Source: Streptococcus sanguinis
GTDB lineage: Bacteria; Bacillota; Bacilli; Lactobacillales; Streptococcaceae
Assembly (NCBI RefSeq): GCF_900635155.1
Contig: NZ_LR134002.1
Coordinates: 1 to 64,000, forward strand
Direction of reading: 5' to 3'
DNA: 64,000 bases
The notes under the pieces are model-generated. The model worked only from the letters and a program-made list of their open reading frames with translations. It made no database searches and had not been told where the DNA came from. Within the stretch, counting starts at the first letter, position 1. Each line of letters begins with the position of its first letter. This document shows, piece after piece, positions 23,038-32,679 of this stretch. The translations under genes and the position numbers were made by a program.

Positions 23038-23111
23038 GCACCCTTAGCTCAACTGGATAGAGTACCTGACTACGAATCAGGCGGTTAGAGGTTCGACTCC
23101 TCTAGGGTGCA
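23038..23111 (+). tRNA. tRNA-Arg (ACG)
   Basis: A 74-nt cloverleaf with anticodon ACG (the A is normally deaminated to inosine by TadA) and acceptor GCACCCT/AGGGTGC. Confidence 0.96.
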
Positions 23112-23130
23112 TTAAGTAATAACTTAAGTT

Positions 23131-23204
23131 CGGGAAGTAGCTCAGCTTGGTAGAGTACTTGGTTTGGGACCAAGGTGTCGCAGGTTCGAATCCTGTCTTC
23201 CCGA
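23131..23204 (+). tRNA. tRNA-Pro (TGG)
   Basis: A 74-nt cloverleaf with anticodon TGG and acceptor CGGGAAG/CTTCCCG. Confidence 0.96.
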
Positions 23205-23209
23205 TAGAT

Positions 23210-23283
23210 GGCGGTGTAGCTCAGCTGGCTAGAGCGTCCGGTTCATACCCGGGAGGTCGGGGGTTCGATCCCCTTCGCCGCTA
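23210..23283 (+). tRNA. Elongator tRNA-Met (CAT)
   Basis: A 74-nt cloverleaf with anticodon CAT in a TTCATAC loop. Its sequence and position match the Bacillus-type elongator Met tRNA that precedes tRNA-Ile(CAT) in such clusters. Confidence 0.85.
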
Positions 23284-23296
23284 TAATGATCTTGTC

Positions 23297-23370
23297 GGAC
23301 CTTTAGCTCAGCTGGTTAGAGCTCTCGGCTCATAACCGAGTGGTCGTAGGTTCAAGTCCTACAAGGTCCA
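23297..23370 (+). tRNA. tRNA-Ile2 (CAT, lysidine-modified)
   Basis: A 74-nt cloverleaf with encoded anticodon CAT in a CTCATAA loop. The acceptor GGACCTT/AAGGTCC and body match the Firmicute tRNA-Ile whose C34 is changed to lysidine by TilS (encoded at 11128). Generic annotation would call it Met; the Ile2 call rests on remembered similarity to the Bacillus tRNA. Confidence 0.75.
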
Positions 23371-23382
23371 TAGTGTTATCTT

Positions 23383-23472
23383 GGAGGATTACCCAAGTCC
23401 GGCTGAAGGGAACGGTCTTGAAAACCGTCAGGCGTGTAAAAGCGTGCGTGGGTTCGAATCCCACATCCTCCT
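23383..23472 (+). tRNA. tRNA-Ser (TGA)
   Basis: A 90-nt class II tRNA with a long variable arm, anticodon TGA and acceptor GGAGGAT/ATCCTCC. Confidence 0.96.
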
Positions 23473-23491
23473 TAGGGACGAATAGTATTGA

Positions 23492-23565
<74 letters not shown>

Positions 23566-23570
23566 TAGTT

Positions 23571-23643
23571 GGCTCGGTAGCTCAGTTGGTAGAGCAATGG
23601 ATTGAAGCTCCATGTGTCGGCGGTTCGATTCCGTCTCGCGCCA
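23571..23643 (+). tRNA. tRNA-Phe (GAA)
   Basis: A 73-nt cloverleaf with anticodon GAA. Acceptor GGCTCGG against TCGCGCC leaves a T-C mismatch at the fourth pair; the other arms are regular. Confidence 0.94.
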
Positions 23644-23663
23644 TACATCATCGTATTGGAAAT

Positions 23664-23734
23664 GCGGGTGTAGTTTAGTGGTAAAACTACAGCCTTCCAA
23701 GCTGTTGTCGCGAGTTCGATTCTCGTCACCCGCT
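23664..23734 (+). tRNA. tRNA-Gly (TCC)
   Basis: A 71-nt cloverleaf with anticodon TCC and acceptor GCGGGTG/CACCCGC. Confidence 0.96.
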
Positions 23735-23767
23735 TTGAACGAAAGTTCATACCAAGTTTTTGAACTT

Positions 23768-23841
<74 letters not shown>

Positions 23842-23850
23842 TAAAATATT

Positions 23851-23938
23851 GGAGAATTACTCAAGAGGCTGAAGAGGACGGTTTGCTAAATCGTTAGGTC
23901 GGGTAACCGGCGCGGGGGTTCGAATCCCCCATTCTCCG
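23851..23938 (+). tRNA. tRNA-Ser (GCT)
   Basis: An 88-nt class II tRNA with anticodon GCT and acceptor GGAGAAT/ATTCTCC. It is the last tRNA of the cluster. Confidence 0.96.
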
Positions 23939-23945
23939 TATGAAT

Positions 23946-23977
23946 AAGGAGTTTAGCATTTGCTATCTCCTTTTCTT
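23946..23977 (+). terminator. Terminator of the rRNA-tRNA operon
   Basis: AGGAG and TAGCA pair with TGCTA and CTCCT, followed by TTTTCTT, directly after tRNA-Ser. No other clear terminator was seen between the 16S gene and here, so all rRNA and 18 tRNA genes may be one transcript. Confidence 0.7.
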
Positions 23978-24010
23978 ATACTTTCTTGTACTGTTTAGTG
24001 AGGTTTTCTG

Positions 24011-24826
24011 ATGAATCGATTTAAAAAGTCTAAATTTCTGATTTCTTTTTTTGTATTAGTTGTTGCAATGACGATACTCATCTTATCTACCTCTTCTAGT
24101 TGGTTTGTATCAACTACTTCAAATTTTATTTCATTGGTAGATAGACTCGTTGGTTCGCCTTTTGCTTTTGTGGCTGATAAAAAAGAAGAAATGTCAGATT
24201 TGATGTTTACTTACAGAGAGAATCAGCAGCTCAAGAAAAATCTTTATGAGATTGAGGAAAAGGCTGGGAAGGCAGATTCCTTAGAAGATGAGAATGAGCA
24301 GTTGCGAAAACTTCTGGAATTTAAAGAAGCTGATAAAAATCAAAAACAAATTGCCAGCGAAGTGATTGCCCGTACGCCAGCATCTTGGAAAAATGAGCTG
24401 ACTATTGACAAGGGAGAATCTGATAATGTGACTGATGCTATGCTAGTAGTCGCTAATGGTGGTCTAGTCGGAAGTGTTTCTGAAACTAGTAGTCAGTCTA
24501 GCTTAGTATCTCTACTGACTAACGAGGAAAACTCAACTAAAATTTCTGTTAGAATTCAAACTAAGTCTGGTCCAGTTTATGGGATTATAACTGGATATGA
24601 TGAAAAAAACTCAGCTTATATCATCAGTCAGTTAAATAGTGCTGAAGATATAAAAGAGGGAGATGAGGTTGCAACCAGTGGCTTGGGCGCTTATAATGCA
24701 GAAAATATTCCTGTCGGTAAGGTACTTTCCGTGTCTGAAGCTAAGGATCAGTTAAACAAGATTGTCCTAGTTAAGCCGGCTGCGGATTTGTCGGATATCC
24801 GTGCTGTAATGTTGGTAGGGAACTGA
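24011..24826 (+). CDS. mreC: Rod shape-determining protein MreC
   Basis: MreC is a bitopic membrane protein that organises the peripheral wall-elongation machinery with MreD, RodA and PBPs. The 271 residues comprise a short cytoplasmic N-terminus, a transmembrane helix at about 9-28, an extracellular coiled coil (about 70-115, rich in Glu/Leu/Lys) and the MreC beta-barrel core (TPASWKNELTIDKGESDNV, GLVGSV). Cocci such as pneumococci keep mreCD without mreB. It is one base from mreD. Confidence 0.93.
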   Translation: MNRFKKSKFLISFFVLVVAMTILILSTSSSWFVSTTSNFISLVDRLVGSPFAFVADKKEEMSDLMFTYRENQQLKKNLYEIEEKAGKADSLEDENEQLRKLLEFKEADKNQKQIASEVIARTPASWKNELTIDKGESDNVTDAMLVVANGGLVGSVSETSSQSSLVSLLTNEENSTKISVRIQTKSGPVYGIITGYDEKNSAYIISQLNSAEDIKEGDEVATSGLGAYNAENIPVGKVLSVSEAKDQLNKIVLVKPAADLSDIRAVMLVGN

Positions 24827-24827
24827 T

Positions 24828-25328
24828 ATGAGAGATATTAAAGAACAACTTTTGACTCCTATTATTTTATTTTTTGTTTTATTGATTGATGGGCAGATTT
24901 CGACTTTTCTGGCTAATATTCTGCCTTTACAATGGCATTTAGTCAGTCATTTTATCTTTATTTTCATGCTTTTTGTGTCCATCAACCTCTCTAGAAACTA
25001 CAATATTCTCTTATTTTGCTGTCTGGGGCTGATTTACGATGTTTACTATTTTCATACCATCGGCATTGCTCTTATTCTTTTTCCTCTTTTAAGTCTCTTG
25101 GTTTGTCAGTCTAGTTCGACTATGCTTTTAAATAAATTTACTCGCTTTTTATCTGTTTTGATTCTTGTATTTTTATTTGAATTAACTAGTTTTGCTTTTG
25201 CAGTATTTTTGAATCTTTCTAGTCTGAATTTACAAGATTTTGTCCTTAGCAGTTTAGTACCGACTATACTCCTCAATAGCTTGATATTCCTCATTTTTCA
25301 GCCTATTTTCGAAAAAATATATTTATGA
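24828..25328 (+). CDS. mreD: Rod shape-determining protein MreD
   Basis: This 166-residue hydrophobic protein has about five or six predicted transmembrane helices and follows mreC by one base. The family is poorly conserved in sequence but the pattern (LLTPIILFFVLLIDGQ, GLIYDVYYFHTIGIAL) and the gene pair are characteristic. It acts with MreC in peripheral peptidoglycan synthesis. The next gene encodes PcsB, another wall-division factor. Confidence 0.9.
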   Translation: MRDIKEQLLTPIILFFVLLIDGQISTFLANILPLQWHLVSHFIFIFMLFVSINLSRNYNILLFCCLGLIYDVYYFHTIGIALILFPLLSLLVCQSSSTMLLNKFTRFLSVLILVFLFELTSFAFAVFLNLSSLNLQDFVLSSLVPTILLNSLIFLIFQPIFEKIYL

Positions 25329-25345
25329 TAAACAAGAAATAAAAA

Positions 25346-25389
25346 TGTAACAAATGCGTAACATATGATACGGTATTTTCTGGTATACT
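25346..25389 (+). promoter_or_regulatory. pcsB promoter with WalR (VicR) box
   Basis: TGTAAC-AAATG-CGTAAC at 25346-25362 fits the WalR/VicR direct repeat (TGTAAH-N5-TGTAAH) with one mismatch. An extended -10 TGGTATACT lies at 25381-25389. The box sits just upstream of the -35 position, as for an activator. pcsB is a known WalRK target in pneumococcus. Confidence 0.75.
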
Positions 25390-25424
25390 AGATAATGTCT
25401 TATAAGAAGGAGTGTATTATTTTT

Positions 25425-26648
25425 ATGAAGAAAAAACTACTCACATCAATTTTATTGAGTACAGTTATCCTTTCACAAGGAGCTGCACTTGTGAGCGTTA
25501 AAGCGGAGACAACTGATGAAAAGATTGCTGCACAAGACAGCAAGATTAATAGTTTGACAGAGCAACAACAATCAGCTCAGGCACAAGTCAACGAGATTCA
25601 AGGCCAAGTATCTGCTATTCAAAAGCAACAAGAAGAGCTTAAAGCAGAAAATGAAAAATTGTCTGCTGAATCTGCAAGACTTTCTGCTGAGATTGACGAA
25701 CTGTCTAAAAACATCGTAGCTCGTAATGAATCACTTGCTAATCAAGCACGCAGTGCCCAAACAAACGGAACTGCTACTAGCTACATCAATACAGTTGTGA
25801 ATTCTAGTTCTATCACAGAAGCTATCTCTCGTGTAGCAGCTATGAGCGAAATTGTTTCAGCAAATAATAAAATGCTGGAACAACAAAAGAAAGATAAAGA
25901 AGTAATTGCTGAAAAGCAAGTTGCGAATAATGAAGCTATCAATACTGTTATTGCCAACCAAGAGAAGTTAGCTGATGATGAACAAACTTTGGCAACAAAA
26001 CAAGCTGAACTGAAAGCAGCTCAGGCAAGTCTTGCAGCTGAAAAAGCGACTGCTGAAAACGAAAAGAATTCTCTTCTTGAAGAAAAAGCAGCCGCTGAAA
26101 AAGCAGCCGCTGAAGCAGCGGCCCGTGAAGCAGCTTATAAAGCAGAGCAAGAATCAAAACGCCAAGCAATTGAAGCTTCAGGAAATACCACCCTGCAAGC
26201 TCAAGTTCAAGCAGTCGTGAATTCAGCTCCAGCCGCTGAAGCAGCCGCTCCAGCAGCACCTGCAGCACCTGCAGTGACTCAATCAGTTGCCCGTGCAAAT
26301 AGACCAGTTTATAGCTCATCTGCCTCTTCTTATCCAGTAGGTCAATGTACTTGGGGTGCTAAGACATTAGCTCCTTGGGCTGGCGATTACTGGGGTAATG
26401 GTGGACAATGGTCTGCAAGTGCAGCAGCAGCAGGCTTCCGTGTTGGTTCACAGCCAGAAGTTGGCGCAATTGCATGTTGGACTGACGGTGGATACGGACA
26501 CGTTGCAGTAGTAACAGCTGTTCAATCTACTACAAGCATCCAAGTATCAGAAGCGAACTACCTTGGACAACAATCAATCGGTAACTACCGTGGATGGTTT
26601 AACCCAACAACTGCACAAGGTACAGTTTCATATATCTATCCGAACTAA
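25425..26648 (+). CDS. pcsB: Peptidoglycan-splitting factor PcsB (CHAP domain)
   Basis: PcsB is a secreted wall hydrolase for daughter-cell separation, controlled by FtsEX in pneumococcus. The 407 residues have a signal peptide (about 1-27), a long coiled coil rich in Gln, Ala, Glu and Lys (about 30-245), an Ala/Pro linker (about 255-285) and a CHAP domain with the catalytic Cys in [11 protein letters not shown] and His in GGYGHVAVV. An in-frame ATG at 25395 lacks a ribosome site; AAGGAG at 25407-25412 and the signal peptide favour 25425. WalRK-type control is suggested by the upstream box. Confidence 0.94.
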   Translation: MKKKLLTSILLSTVILSQGAALVSVKAETTDEKIAAQDSKINSLTEQQQSAQAQVNEIQGQVSAIQKQQEELKAENEKLSAESARLSAEIDELSKNIVARNESLANQARSAQTNGTATSYINTVVNSSSITEAISRVAAMSEIVSANNKMLEQQKKDKEVIAEKQVANNEAINTVIANQEKLADDEQTLATKQAELKAAQASLAAEKATAENEKNSLLEEKAAAEKAAAEAAAREAAYKAEQESKRQAIEASGNTTLQAQVQAVVNSAPAAEAAAPAAPAAPAVTQSVARANRPVYSSSASSYPVGQCTWGAKTLAPWAGDYWGNGGQWSASAAAAGFRVGSQPEVGAIACWTDGGYGHVAVVTAVQSTTSIQVSEANYLGQQSIGNYRGWFNPTTAQGTVSYIYPN

Positions 26649-26653
26649 TCAGT

Positions 26654-26677
26654 AAAAAGCGCCTCTGGCGTTTTTTA
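26654..26677 (+). terminator. Intrinsic terminator after pcsB
   Basis: The arms AAAAAGCGCC and GGCGTTTTTT pair with one bulged G around a TCT loop, with a T run. Confidence 0.75.
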
Positions 26678-26772
26678 TTTTTAATTGAAAAATCAACTGA
26701 AAAAAGTTACAATGGTAGTTGGGAAAAGTTGTAATTGGACAATGAAAGACGATTTAGAATCTGGAGGGAATC

Positions 26773-27738
26773 ATGTCTTTTTCTGATTTAAAACTCTTTG
26801 CTCTTTCTTCTAATCAAGAATTAGCGCAGCGTGTTGCTCAAGAGATTGGATTGCCACTTGGGAAATCAACTGTCCGTCAGTTCTCTGATGGTGAGATTCA
26901 AGTGAATATTGAAGAATCTATTCGCGGGAAACACGTCTTTATTTTGCAGTCTACCAGCTCGCCAGTCAATGATAATTTGATGGAAATCTTGATTATGGTA
27001 GATGCTTTGAAACGGGCTAGCGCTGAATCCATCAATGTTGTCATGCCTTACTATGGCTATGCTCGACAGGATCGCAAGGCTAGAGCTCGTGAGCCAATTA
27101 CATCTAAATTAGTTGCTAATATGTTGGAAATTGCTGGTGTGGATCGGATGCTGACTATTGACTTGCACGCAGCGCAAATTCAGGGCTTCTTTGACATTCC
27201 AGTAGATCACTTGATGGGTGCACCTTTGATTGCTGATTACTTTGAGCGCCGTAATATGACAGGGGGCGACTATGTGGTAGTCAGTCCTGACCATGGTGGT
27301 GTGAGTCGAGCCCGTAAGTTAGCAGAGTTTCTGAAAACCCCGATTGCCATTATTGATAAGCGCCGCAGTGTGGACAAGATGAATAGCAGTGAAGTCATGA
27401 ACATCATTGGTAAGGTGGAAGGAAAAACTTGTATCCTAATTGATGATATGATTGATACAGCGGGAACTATCTGTCATGCAGCTGACGCTCTAGCTGAAGC
27501 GGGGGCTGTAGAAGTCTATGCTAGCTGTACGCATCCAGTCTTGTCTGGTCCGGCTATGGATAATATCCAAAAGTCGGCGATTAAAAAATTGGTGGTGTTG
27601 GATACGATTTATCTCCCCCAAGAGCGCTTGATTGATAAGATTGATCAGATTTCCATTGCGCATCTTCTAGGGGAAGCCATTGTCCGTATTCATGAGAAAC
27701 GGCCGCTGTCCCCCTTATTTGAAATAGGGAAAAAATAA
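26773..27738 (+). CDS. prs: Ribose-phosphate pyrophosphokinase
   Basis: Prs makes PRPP from ribose 5-phosphate and ATP for purine, pyrimidine, NAD, His and Trp synthesis. The 321 residues show the class I signatures: [20 protein letters not shown], the [11 protein letters not shown] motif near residue 132 and the PRPP-binding loop [13 protein letters not shown] near 220. It supplies PurF (37642) and Hpt (12410), both in this window. It has a good GGAGG ribosome site. Confidence 0.97.
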   Translation: MSFSDLKLFALSSNQELAQRVAQEIGLPLGKSTVRQFSDGEIQVNIEESIRGKHVFILQSTSSPVNDNLMEILIMVDALKRASAESINVVMPYYGYARQDRKARAREPITSKLVANMLEIAGVDRMLTIDLHAAQIQGFFDIPVDHLMGAPLIADYFERRNMTGGDYVVVSPDHGGVSRARKLAEFLKTPIAIIDKRRSVDKMNSSEVMNIIGKVEGKTCILIDDMIDTAGTICHAADALAEAGAVEVYASCTHPVLSGPAMDNIQKSAIKKLVVLDTIYLPQERLIDKIDQISIAHLLGEAIVRIHEKRPLSPLFEIGKK

Positions 27739-27750
27739 TCTGATATGTAT

Positions 27751-27781
27751 GGCTGGGAAGTTTGATTCCTAGCTTCTTTTT
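27751..27781 (+). terminator. Intrinsic terminator after prs
   Basis: GCTGGGAA pairs with TTCCTAGC around a short loop, followed by a T run. The rest of the 309-base gap before the next gene holds AT-rich sequence and the promoter at 27951; I see no gene in it. Confidence 0.7.
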
Positions 27782-27950
27782 ATTTCATTCCTACTTTTTT
27801 TAAAAAAATCTAACATCAACTTTGGAAGAAGAGTCAAACTACTTGATGTTTCAAATATAAATAAATGACCATTTAAATAGTTGGTAAATTGACAATTTGT
27901 CTCATCCCTTGGTATTCTTTGATTTTAGAAATTTTTATGTAGTAAAATTC

Positions 27951-27979
27951 TTGACTTTTTTTAGAGTTCGAACTATACT
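27951..27979 (+). promoter_or_regulatory. Promoter of the LPKTS-protein gene
   Basis: TTGACT at 27951-27956 and TATACT at 27974-27979 are 17 bp apart. A ribosome site GAGGAG lies near 28033. Confidence 0.7.
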
Positions 27980-28047
27980 TAATAGTAGGTAATATTAGGT
28001 AACAGGGAGTTACAATTATTTTTGAAAAGTAAAGAGGAGATGGGATA

Positions 28048-28617
28048 ATGAAAAAGGTTTTACTTTCAAGTGCTGTAGCCCTTTCTCTTTTTGCGGCTGC
28101 TGCACCAGTATTTGCTGAGGGTACAGGCAGTCTTTGGGTTAATGACATTGATAATAATGAAGTTCCCCAAGGGAGTACGGACGCAGAATCCAGCAAAGTT
28201 ATGGATGAACTGCAGGCCTATAGAGACGCACAATCAGCTCTGGATCAGCAAGTTGCTGAAGCTAAGAAAGCTCCAGTTGGTAAAAGTGCAGTGATGGAGG
28301 ATCAGGCTGGTAACAAAGTTCTTGTTATTGGTGAAGGAGAGTCGGCTAATGCAGATCAGTCTTCAGCGACACCGTCTACTACAGATCCATCTACACCGGC
28401 TTATTCGGCAGCACCTTACTCCACAGCCTCTTCATCAGTTCCGACTTTTCCGGTACCGTCTCAATCTTCGGCGGCATCCTCTTCAGCAGCAGGTAAAAAG
28501 AGGACTAAAAAATCAGAAAATAAAGCAAAAAAAGCTCCGGAAGTAAAAGAAGAAAACAAGGAAAATGAGGAAAACTCTGAAGACAAGTCACTTCCTAAAA
28601 CAAGTGCAGTCAAATAA
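28048..28617 (+). CDS. Secreted Ser/Pro-rich protein ending in LPKTSAVK
   Basis: This 189-residue exported protein has a clear signal peptide (MKKVLLSSAVALSLFAAAAP, cleavage probably after FA at 23), a mature domain of about 80 residues with no family I recognise, a Ser/Thr/Pro/Ala-rich stretch (about 105-150) and a charged Lys/Glu tail. It ends SLPKTSAVK, so an LPxT-type sorting sequence (182-185) is present, but there is no hydrophobic helix or basic tail after it. No frameshifted hydrophobic tail is visible in the DNA downstream. The sortase gene follows 93 bases later, suggesting a functional pair. Confidence 0.8.
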   Translation: MKKVLLSSAVALSLFAAAAPVFAEGTGSLWVNDIDNNEVPQGSTDAESSKVMDELQAYRDAQSALDQQVAEAKKAPVGKSAVMEDQAGNKVLVIGEGESANADQSSATPSTTDPSTPAYSAAPYSTASSSVPTFPVPSQSSAASSSAAGKKRTKKSENKAKKAPEVKEENKENEENSEDKSLPKTSAVK

Positions 28618-28646
28618 TTTTGTCTTTAATTTGTGCTAACGCCTAG

Positions 28647-28678
28647 TATCACTGAGCCTTCGTTCGGTGATATTTTTT
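28647..28678 (+). terminator. Terminator between LPKTS gene and sortase
   Basis: TATCACTG pairs with CGGTGATA (one G-U) followed by TTTTTT. It may terminate fully or leave partial readthrough into the sortase gene, for which no separate promoter is obvious. Confidence 0.7.
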
Positions 28679-28710
28679 ATCAAAAATGAAAAATAAAGGA
28701 TTTTTAAATT

Positions 28711-29556
28711 ATGCAAGAAAAAGATAGGAGTCAAGCTTCGAATAAGAAACAGCTCTTTGTTGTTGGCATCTGCCTCCTGTTGATTATTCTGGTTATTTTT
28801 TCTGTTTTTTATGCTTTCCGTTCTTCAGGAACAGCCAGTAAGCCTCGAGTTTCGCCTCCCAGCAGGATTGAAACGTTAAGCTCTTCTACAGCAGATTCCA
28901 GTCAGACAGAAAAGGATTATTTAGCAGAGCGTTTTGCTAAACTAAAGGCTGTGAATTCAGAAACGATAGGCTATGTCTATGCTCCTGGTACACAGTTGGA
29001 TGAGCCGGTGGTGCAAACGAAAGATAATGAAACTTATTTGCTGAAGACTTTTGAAGGAAAGCAAGAACCCTATATGGGAGCGGTCTTTATGGATAAGGAC
29101 AATCATAAAGATTTCAGCGATCGTTTGACTTGGCTTTTCGGGCATGCTCGGGGCAGCAAGGCAGGAGATCATCGCATGTTTAATGATGTCAACTACTATG
29201 ATCATCAGGATTATTTTGACAAACATAGGTATGTCGTGATTGAGACTCCTGAGCGTAAGTATTATTATCAAGCTATGGGACTGGTCATCGTGCCGGAAGA
29301 GACGGCATTTTATCGGACGGAGTTTAAGGACGACGAGGACTTTACAACTCAGCTTAGAAATATCTATGAGGCCGCTCGGACAAAGGATCCAGAGATGAAG
29401 ATTAAGGCGAGCGACCGGTATTTGGTCCTTTCAACCTGTCGTGAGGAAGATGACACGATTCGTTCCAACCTTTATTTGCGGCAGATTCCTGATTCGGAAC
29501 TGCCAGATTTTCTGGCCAAGCATGGCAAGGAATTGACCTATACTCCGACTCGTTGA
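28711..29556 (+). CDS. srtB: Class B sortase
   Basis: Sortases are membrane transpeptidases that cut LPxTG-like signals and join proteins to the wall or to each other. The 281 residues have an N-terminal transmembrane anchor (about 14-34), then the sortase barrel with catalytic His145 in LFGHA, Cys243 in VLSTCR and Arg251 in TIRSNLYLR. The spacing and the segments WLFGHARGSKAGDHRMFND and YYYQAMGLVIVP are class B-like. The neighbour upstream is the LPKTS protein. Class B enzymes usually handle few substrates and are often encoded beside them. I recall an orphan srtB in this chromosomal position in S. sanguinis. Confidence 0.85.
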   Translation: MQEKDRSQASNKKQLFVVGICLLLIILVIFSVFYAFRSSGTASKPRVSPPSRIETLSSSTADSSQTEKDYLAERFAKLKAVNSETIGYVYAPGTQLDEPVVQTKDNETYLLKTFEGKQEPYMGAVFMDKDNHKDFSDRLTWLFGHARGSKAGDHRMFNDVNYYDHQDYFDKHRYVVIETPERKYYYQAMGLVIVPEETAFYRTEFKDDEDFTTQLRNIYEAARTKDPEMKIKASDRYLVLSTCREEDDTIRSNLYLRQIPDSELPDFLAKHGKELTYTPTR

Positions 29557-29619
29557 TTGGCCAGTCACGTGAGATGTGGCTATATCCATTATTTGCCAGT
29601 AAAGAATTTTAAGGCAAGG

Positions 29620-29652
29620 AAAAAGGGACTGAGTGCAAGCTTAGTCCTTTTT
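29620..29652 (+). terminator. Terminator after the sortase gene
   Basis: AAAAAGGGACT pairs with AGTCCTTTTT around a short loop. Confidence 0.8.
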
Positions 29653-29734
29653 CTGCATAAGAAATCATGTAGTAGCTTTTGCTATGCTTCTGCATTTATA
29701 GTATAATAGTTCTATTGAGCGGCTGGAGGTATGT

Positions 29735-30907
29735 ATGGATTTAAGTAAGAAATTTAATAAAAACTTAGGAAAAATAGAAATTTCGCTGATTCGTCAGTTT
29801 GACCAATCGATTTCTGCTATTCCTGGGGTTCTTCGGCTGACCTTAGGAGAGCCGGATTTCACGACACCAGATCATATCAAAGAAGCGGCCAAGGCAGCGA
29901 TTGATGCTAATCAAAGCCACTACACTGGTATGAGCGGTCTCTTGGAGCTGCGTCAGGCGGCCAGCAGCTTTGTGAAAGAAAAGTACAATCTGTACTATCG
30001 CCCAGAAGATGAGGTCTTGGTCACTATTGGCGCAACAGAGGCCTTGTCGGCTACACTGACAGCCATTCTAGAAGAAGGAGACAAGGTCTTGCTGCCAGCT
30101 CCTGCTTATCCAGGCTATGAGCCCATTGTCAATCTAGTAGGGGCGGAGATTGTCGAGATTGATACAACGGCCAATAACTTTGTCCTCACTCCAGAGATGC
30201 TGGAAGCGGCTATTTTAGAACAGGGCGAGCAGCTAAAAGCGGTCATTCTTAATTATCCAGCCAATCCGACCGGCGTGACTTATTCGCGGGAGCGGCTAAA
30301 AGCTCTGGCGGATGTCCTAGGAAAATACCAAGTCTTTGTGGTCTGCGATGAGGTCTATTCTGAGCTGACATATACAGAGCAGGGGCATGTCTCCATCGCG
30401 GAGTATCTGCCAGACCAAACCATTGTCATCAACGGCCTGTCTAAGTCTCATGCCATGACTGGCTGGCGGTTGGGCTTTATCTTTGCTCCAGCAGTTTTCA
30501 CTGCCCAGCTGATTAAGAGCCATCAGTATCTCGTAACAGCGGCCAATACCATGGCTCAGTTTGCCGGCATTGAAGCTCTGACAGTTGGGAAAGATGATGC
30601 GGAGCCAATGAAGGCTGAGTATATCCAGCGTCGCGATTATATCATAGAGAAAATGGCAGAGTTAGGCTTTAAGATCATCAAACCAGATGGAGCTTTTTAT
30701 ATTTTTGCTAAGATACCAGATGGTTATAATCAAGATTCTTTCGCCTTTCTGCAGGATTTTGCAGAGAAGAAGGCTGTGGCCTTTATCCCGGGAGCGGCTT
30801 TTGGTCAATACGGGGAAGGCTATATCCGCCTGTCCTACGCGGCTAGTATGGAGACGATTCAAGAAGCTCTGAAGCGCCTCAAGGACTACATGGAGGACTA
30901 TGCTTAA
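29735..30907 (+). CDS. araT: PLP-dependent aromatic aminotransferase
   Basis: This 390-residue fold-type I aminotransferase has the family motifs [16 protein letters not shown], the NPTGVTYS segment, the CDEVYSEL motif and the PLP lysine in [15 protein letters not shown]. The group includes AraT/PatA enzymes that transaminate aromatic or branched amino acids. It sits immediately before recO with an 8-base overlap, the order seen in S. pneumoniae. Exact substrate cannot be told from sequence alone. Confidence 0.85.
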   Translation: MDLSKKFNKNLGKIEISLIRQFDQSISAIPGVLRLTLGEPDFTTPDHIKEAAKAAIDANQSHYTGMSGLLELRQAASSFVKEKYNLYYRPEDEVLVTIGATEALSATLTAILEEGDKVLLPAPAYPGYEPIVNLVGAEIVEIDTTANNFVLTPEMLEAAILEQGEQLKAVILNYPANPTGVTYSRERLKALADVLGKYQVFVVCDEVYSELTYTEQGHVSIAEYLPDQTIVINGLSKSHAMTGWRLGFIFAPAVFTAQLIKSHQYLVTAANTMAQFAGIEALTVGKDDAEPMKAEYIQRRDYIIEKMAELGFKIIKPDGAFYIFAKIPDGYNQDSFAFLQDFAEKKAVAFIPGAAFGQYGEGYIRLSYAASMETIQEALKRLKDYMEDYA

Positions 30908-31673
30908 ATCTCTAACAAGTCAAGGTCTGGTTCTCTATAACCGCAATTTCCGTGAGGATGATAAGCTGGTCAAAATCTTTACGGAACAGGCTGGTAAGCG
31001 TATGTTTTTCGTCAAGCATGCTGGGAAATCTAAGCTAGCGCCCGTCATTCAGCCTTTGACTGTGGCGAACTTGCTAATGAAAATCAATGATGATGGCCTT
31101 AGCTATATCGAGGACTATCAGGATGTAGTCACCTACCATCAGATCAATGAGGACTTATTCATCATGGCCTATGCCAGTTATGTAGTGGCCTTGGCAGATG
31201 CCAGTCTTCAGGACAATCAGCCAGATCCGGCTCTCTTTGCCTTTCTGCAGAAAACCCTGGAGCTGATGAATAATGGTCTGGACTATGAAGTGCTGACCAA
31301 TATCTTTGAGATTCAGATTTTGTCACGTTTTGGAGTTTCACTGAACTTCCATGACTGTGCCTTTTGTCATCAGACGGGTCTGCCTTTTGACTTCTCTTTC
31401 AAATATAGCGGAGTCCTTTGCCCTGATCATTACCATCAGGATGAAAGACGATGTCATCTCAATCCCAACCTTCCTTTTCTGCTGGACCAATTTCAGGCGG
31501 TCCGCTTTAGCGAATTGGAGACTATTTCTTTGAAGCCAGATATTAAAAAGCAACTGCGGGATTTTATCGACCTGCTCTATGATGAATATGTCGGCATTCA
31601 TCTCAAATCCAAAAAATTTATAGATTCTCTGGGGGACTGGGGAAACATTTTAAAAGATAAGAACGAGGAATAA
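30900..31673 (+). CDS. recO: DNA repair protein RecO
   Basis: RecO helps load RecA on SSB-coated single strands in the RecFOR pathway. The 257 residues have an N-terminal OB-fold ([22 protein letters not shown]), a helical middle and a C-terminal cysteine-containing region ([22 protein letters not shown]) typical of RecO zinc-binding or zinc-derived motifs. It overlaps the end of araT and is followed after 5 bases by plsX. Confidence 0.95.
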   Translation: MLKSLTSQGLVLYNRNFREDDKLVKIFTEQAGKRMFFVKHAGKSKLAPVIQPLTVANLLMKINDDGLSYIEDYQDVVTYHQINEDLFIMAYASYVVALADASLQDNQPDPALFAFLQKTLELMNNGLDYEVLTNIFEIQILSRFGVSLNFHDCAFCHQTGLPFDFSFKYSGVLCPDHYHQDERRCHLNPNLPFLLDQFQAVRFSELETISLKPDIKKQLRDFIDLLYDEYVGIHLKSKKFIDSLGDWGNILKDKNEE

Positions 31674-31678
31674 ATCGA

Positions 31679-32677
31679 ATGAAAAAAATAGCTGTTGATG
31701 CTATGGGAGGGGACAATGCCCCTCAGGCTCTGGTCGAAGGAGCCAATCGAGCGGTACAGGAGTTTTCGGATATTGAAATTCTTCTCTATGGCGACGAGGC
31801 CAAAATCAAGCCTTATCTGACTGCTGGTGAGCGGGTCCGCATCATCCACACGGAGGAAAAGATTGACTCGGATGACGAGCCGACCAAGGCCATTCGTCAA
31901 AAGAAAGAGGCTAGTATGGTGCTGGCAGCCAAGGCTGTCAAGGCAGGGGAAGCAGATGCCATGTTGTCTGCTGGAAATACTGGAGCGCTTTTGGCGGCAG
32001 GTTTCTTTATCGTAGGGCGTATCAAGAATATTGACCGACCGGGGCTCTTATCTACTATGCCAACGGTTGGCGGTCAGGGATTTGATATGCTGGATCTGGG
32101 AGCCAATGCTGAAAACACAGCCCATCATTTACACCAGTATGCGACTTTGGGTTCTTTCTATGCTGAAAATGTCCGAGGAATCAAGAAGCCGCGGGTGGGT
32201 CTTTTGAATAACGGAACGGAAAGTAGCAAGGGTGACCCTCTGCGCAAGGAAGCCTATGAGTTTTTAGCTGGGGATTCGACACTTAACTTTATCGGCAATG
32301 TAGAAGCGCGTGATTTGATGGATGATGTGGCAGATGTTGTCGTTGCAGATGGTTTTACTGGCAATGCCGTTCTGAAATCAATCGAAGGAACTGCTATCAG
32401 TATTATGGGTCAGCTGAAGAAGTCTATTTTAGGCGGTGGTTTCAAGGCTAAATTGGGAGCTTGGCTGCTCAAGGACAGCCTGCGAGGGCTCAAGAATAGT
32501 CTGGACTATTCTAGTGCAGGCGGTGCAGTTCTATTCGGTTTGAAAGCGCCTGTTGTCAAAACGCATGGCTCTAGCGATGCTAAGGCTGTTTATAGCACGA
32601 TTCGTCAGATTCGCACCATGCTGGAAACAGATGTTGTTGGTAAATCGGTCATTGAATTTTCAGATGCAAAGGAGTAA
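31679..32677 (+). CDS. plsX: Phosphate acyltransferase PlsX
   Basis: PlsX makes acyl-phosphate from acyl-ACP, the first step of phospholipid synthesis in the PlsX/PlsY route. The 332 residues begin [19 protein letters not shown] and contain [29 protein letters not shown] and [14 protein letters not shown], all family hallmarks. The adjacent acyl carrier protein gene starts 2 bases after its stop, so enzyme and carrier are co-produced. Confidence 0.97.
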   Translation: MKKIAVDAMGGDNAPQALVEGANRAVQEFSDIEILLYGDEAKIKPYLTAGERVRIIHTEEKIDSDDEPTKAIRQKKEASMVLAAKAVKAGEADAMLSAGNTGALLAAGFFIVGRIKNIDRPGLLSTMPTVGGQGFDMLDLGANAENTAHHLHQYATLGSFYAENVRGIKKPRVGLLNNGTESSKGDPLRKEAYEFLAGDSTLNFIGNVEARDLMDDVADVVVADGFTGNAVLKSIEGTAISIMGQLKKSILGGGFKAKLGAWLLKDSLRGLKNSLDYSSAGGAVLFGLKAPVVKTHGSSDAKAVYSTIRQIRTMLETDVVGKSVIEFSDAKE

Positions 32678-32679
32678 CT

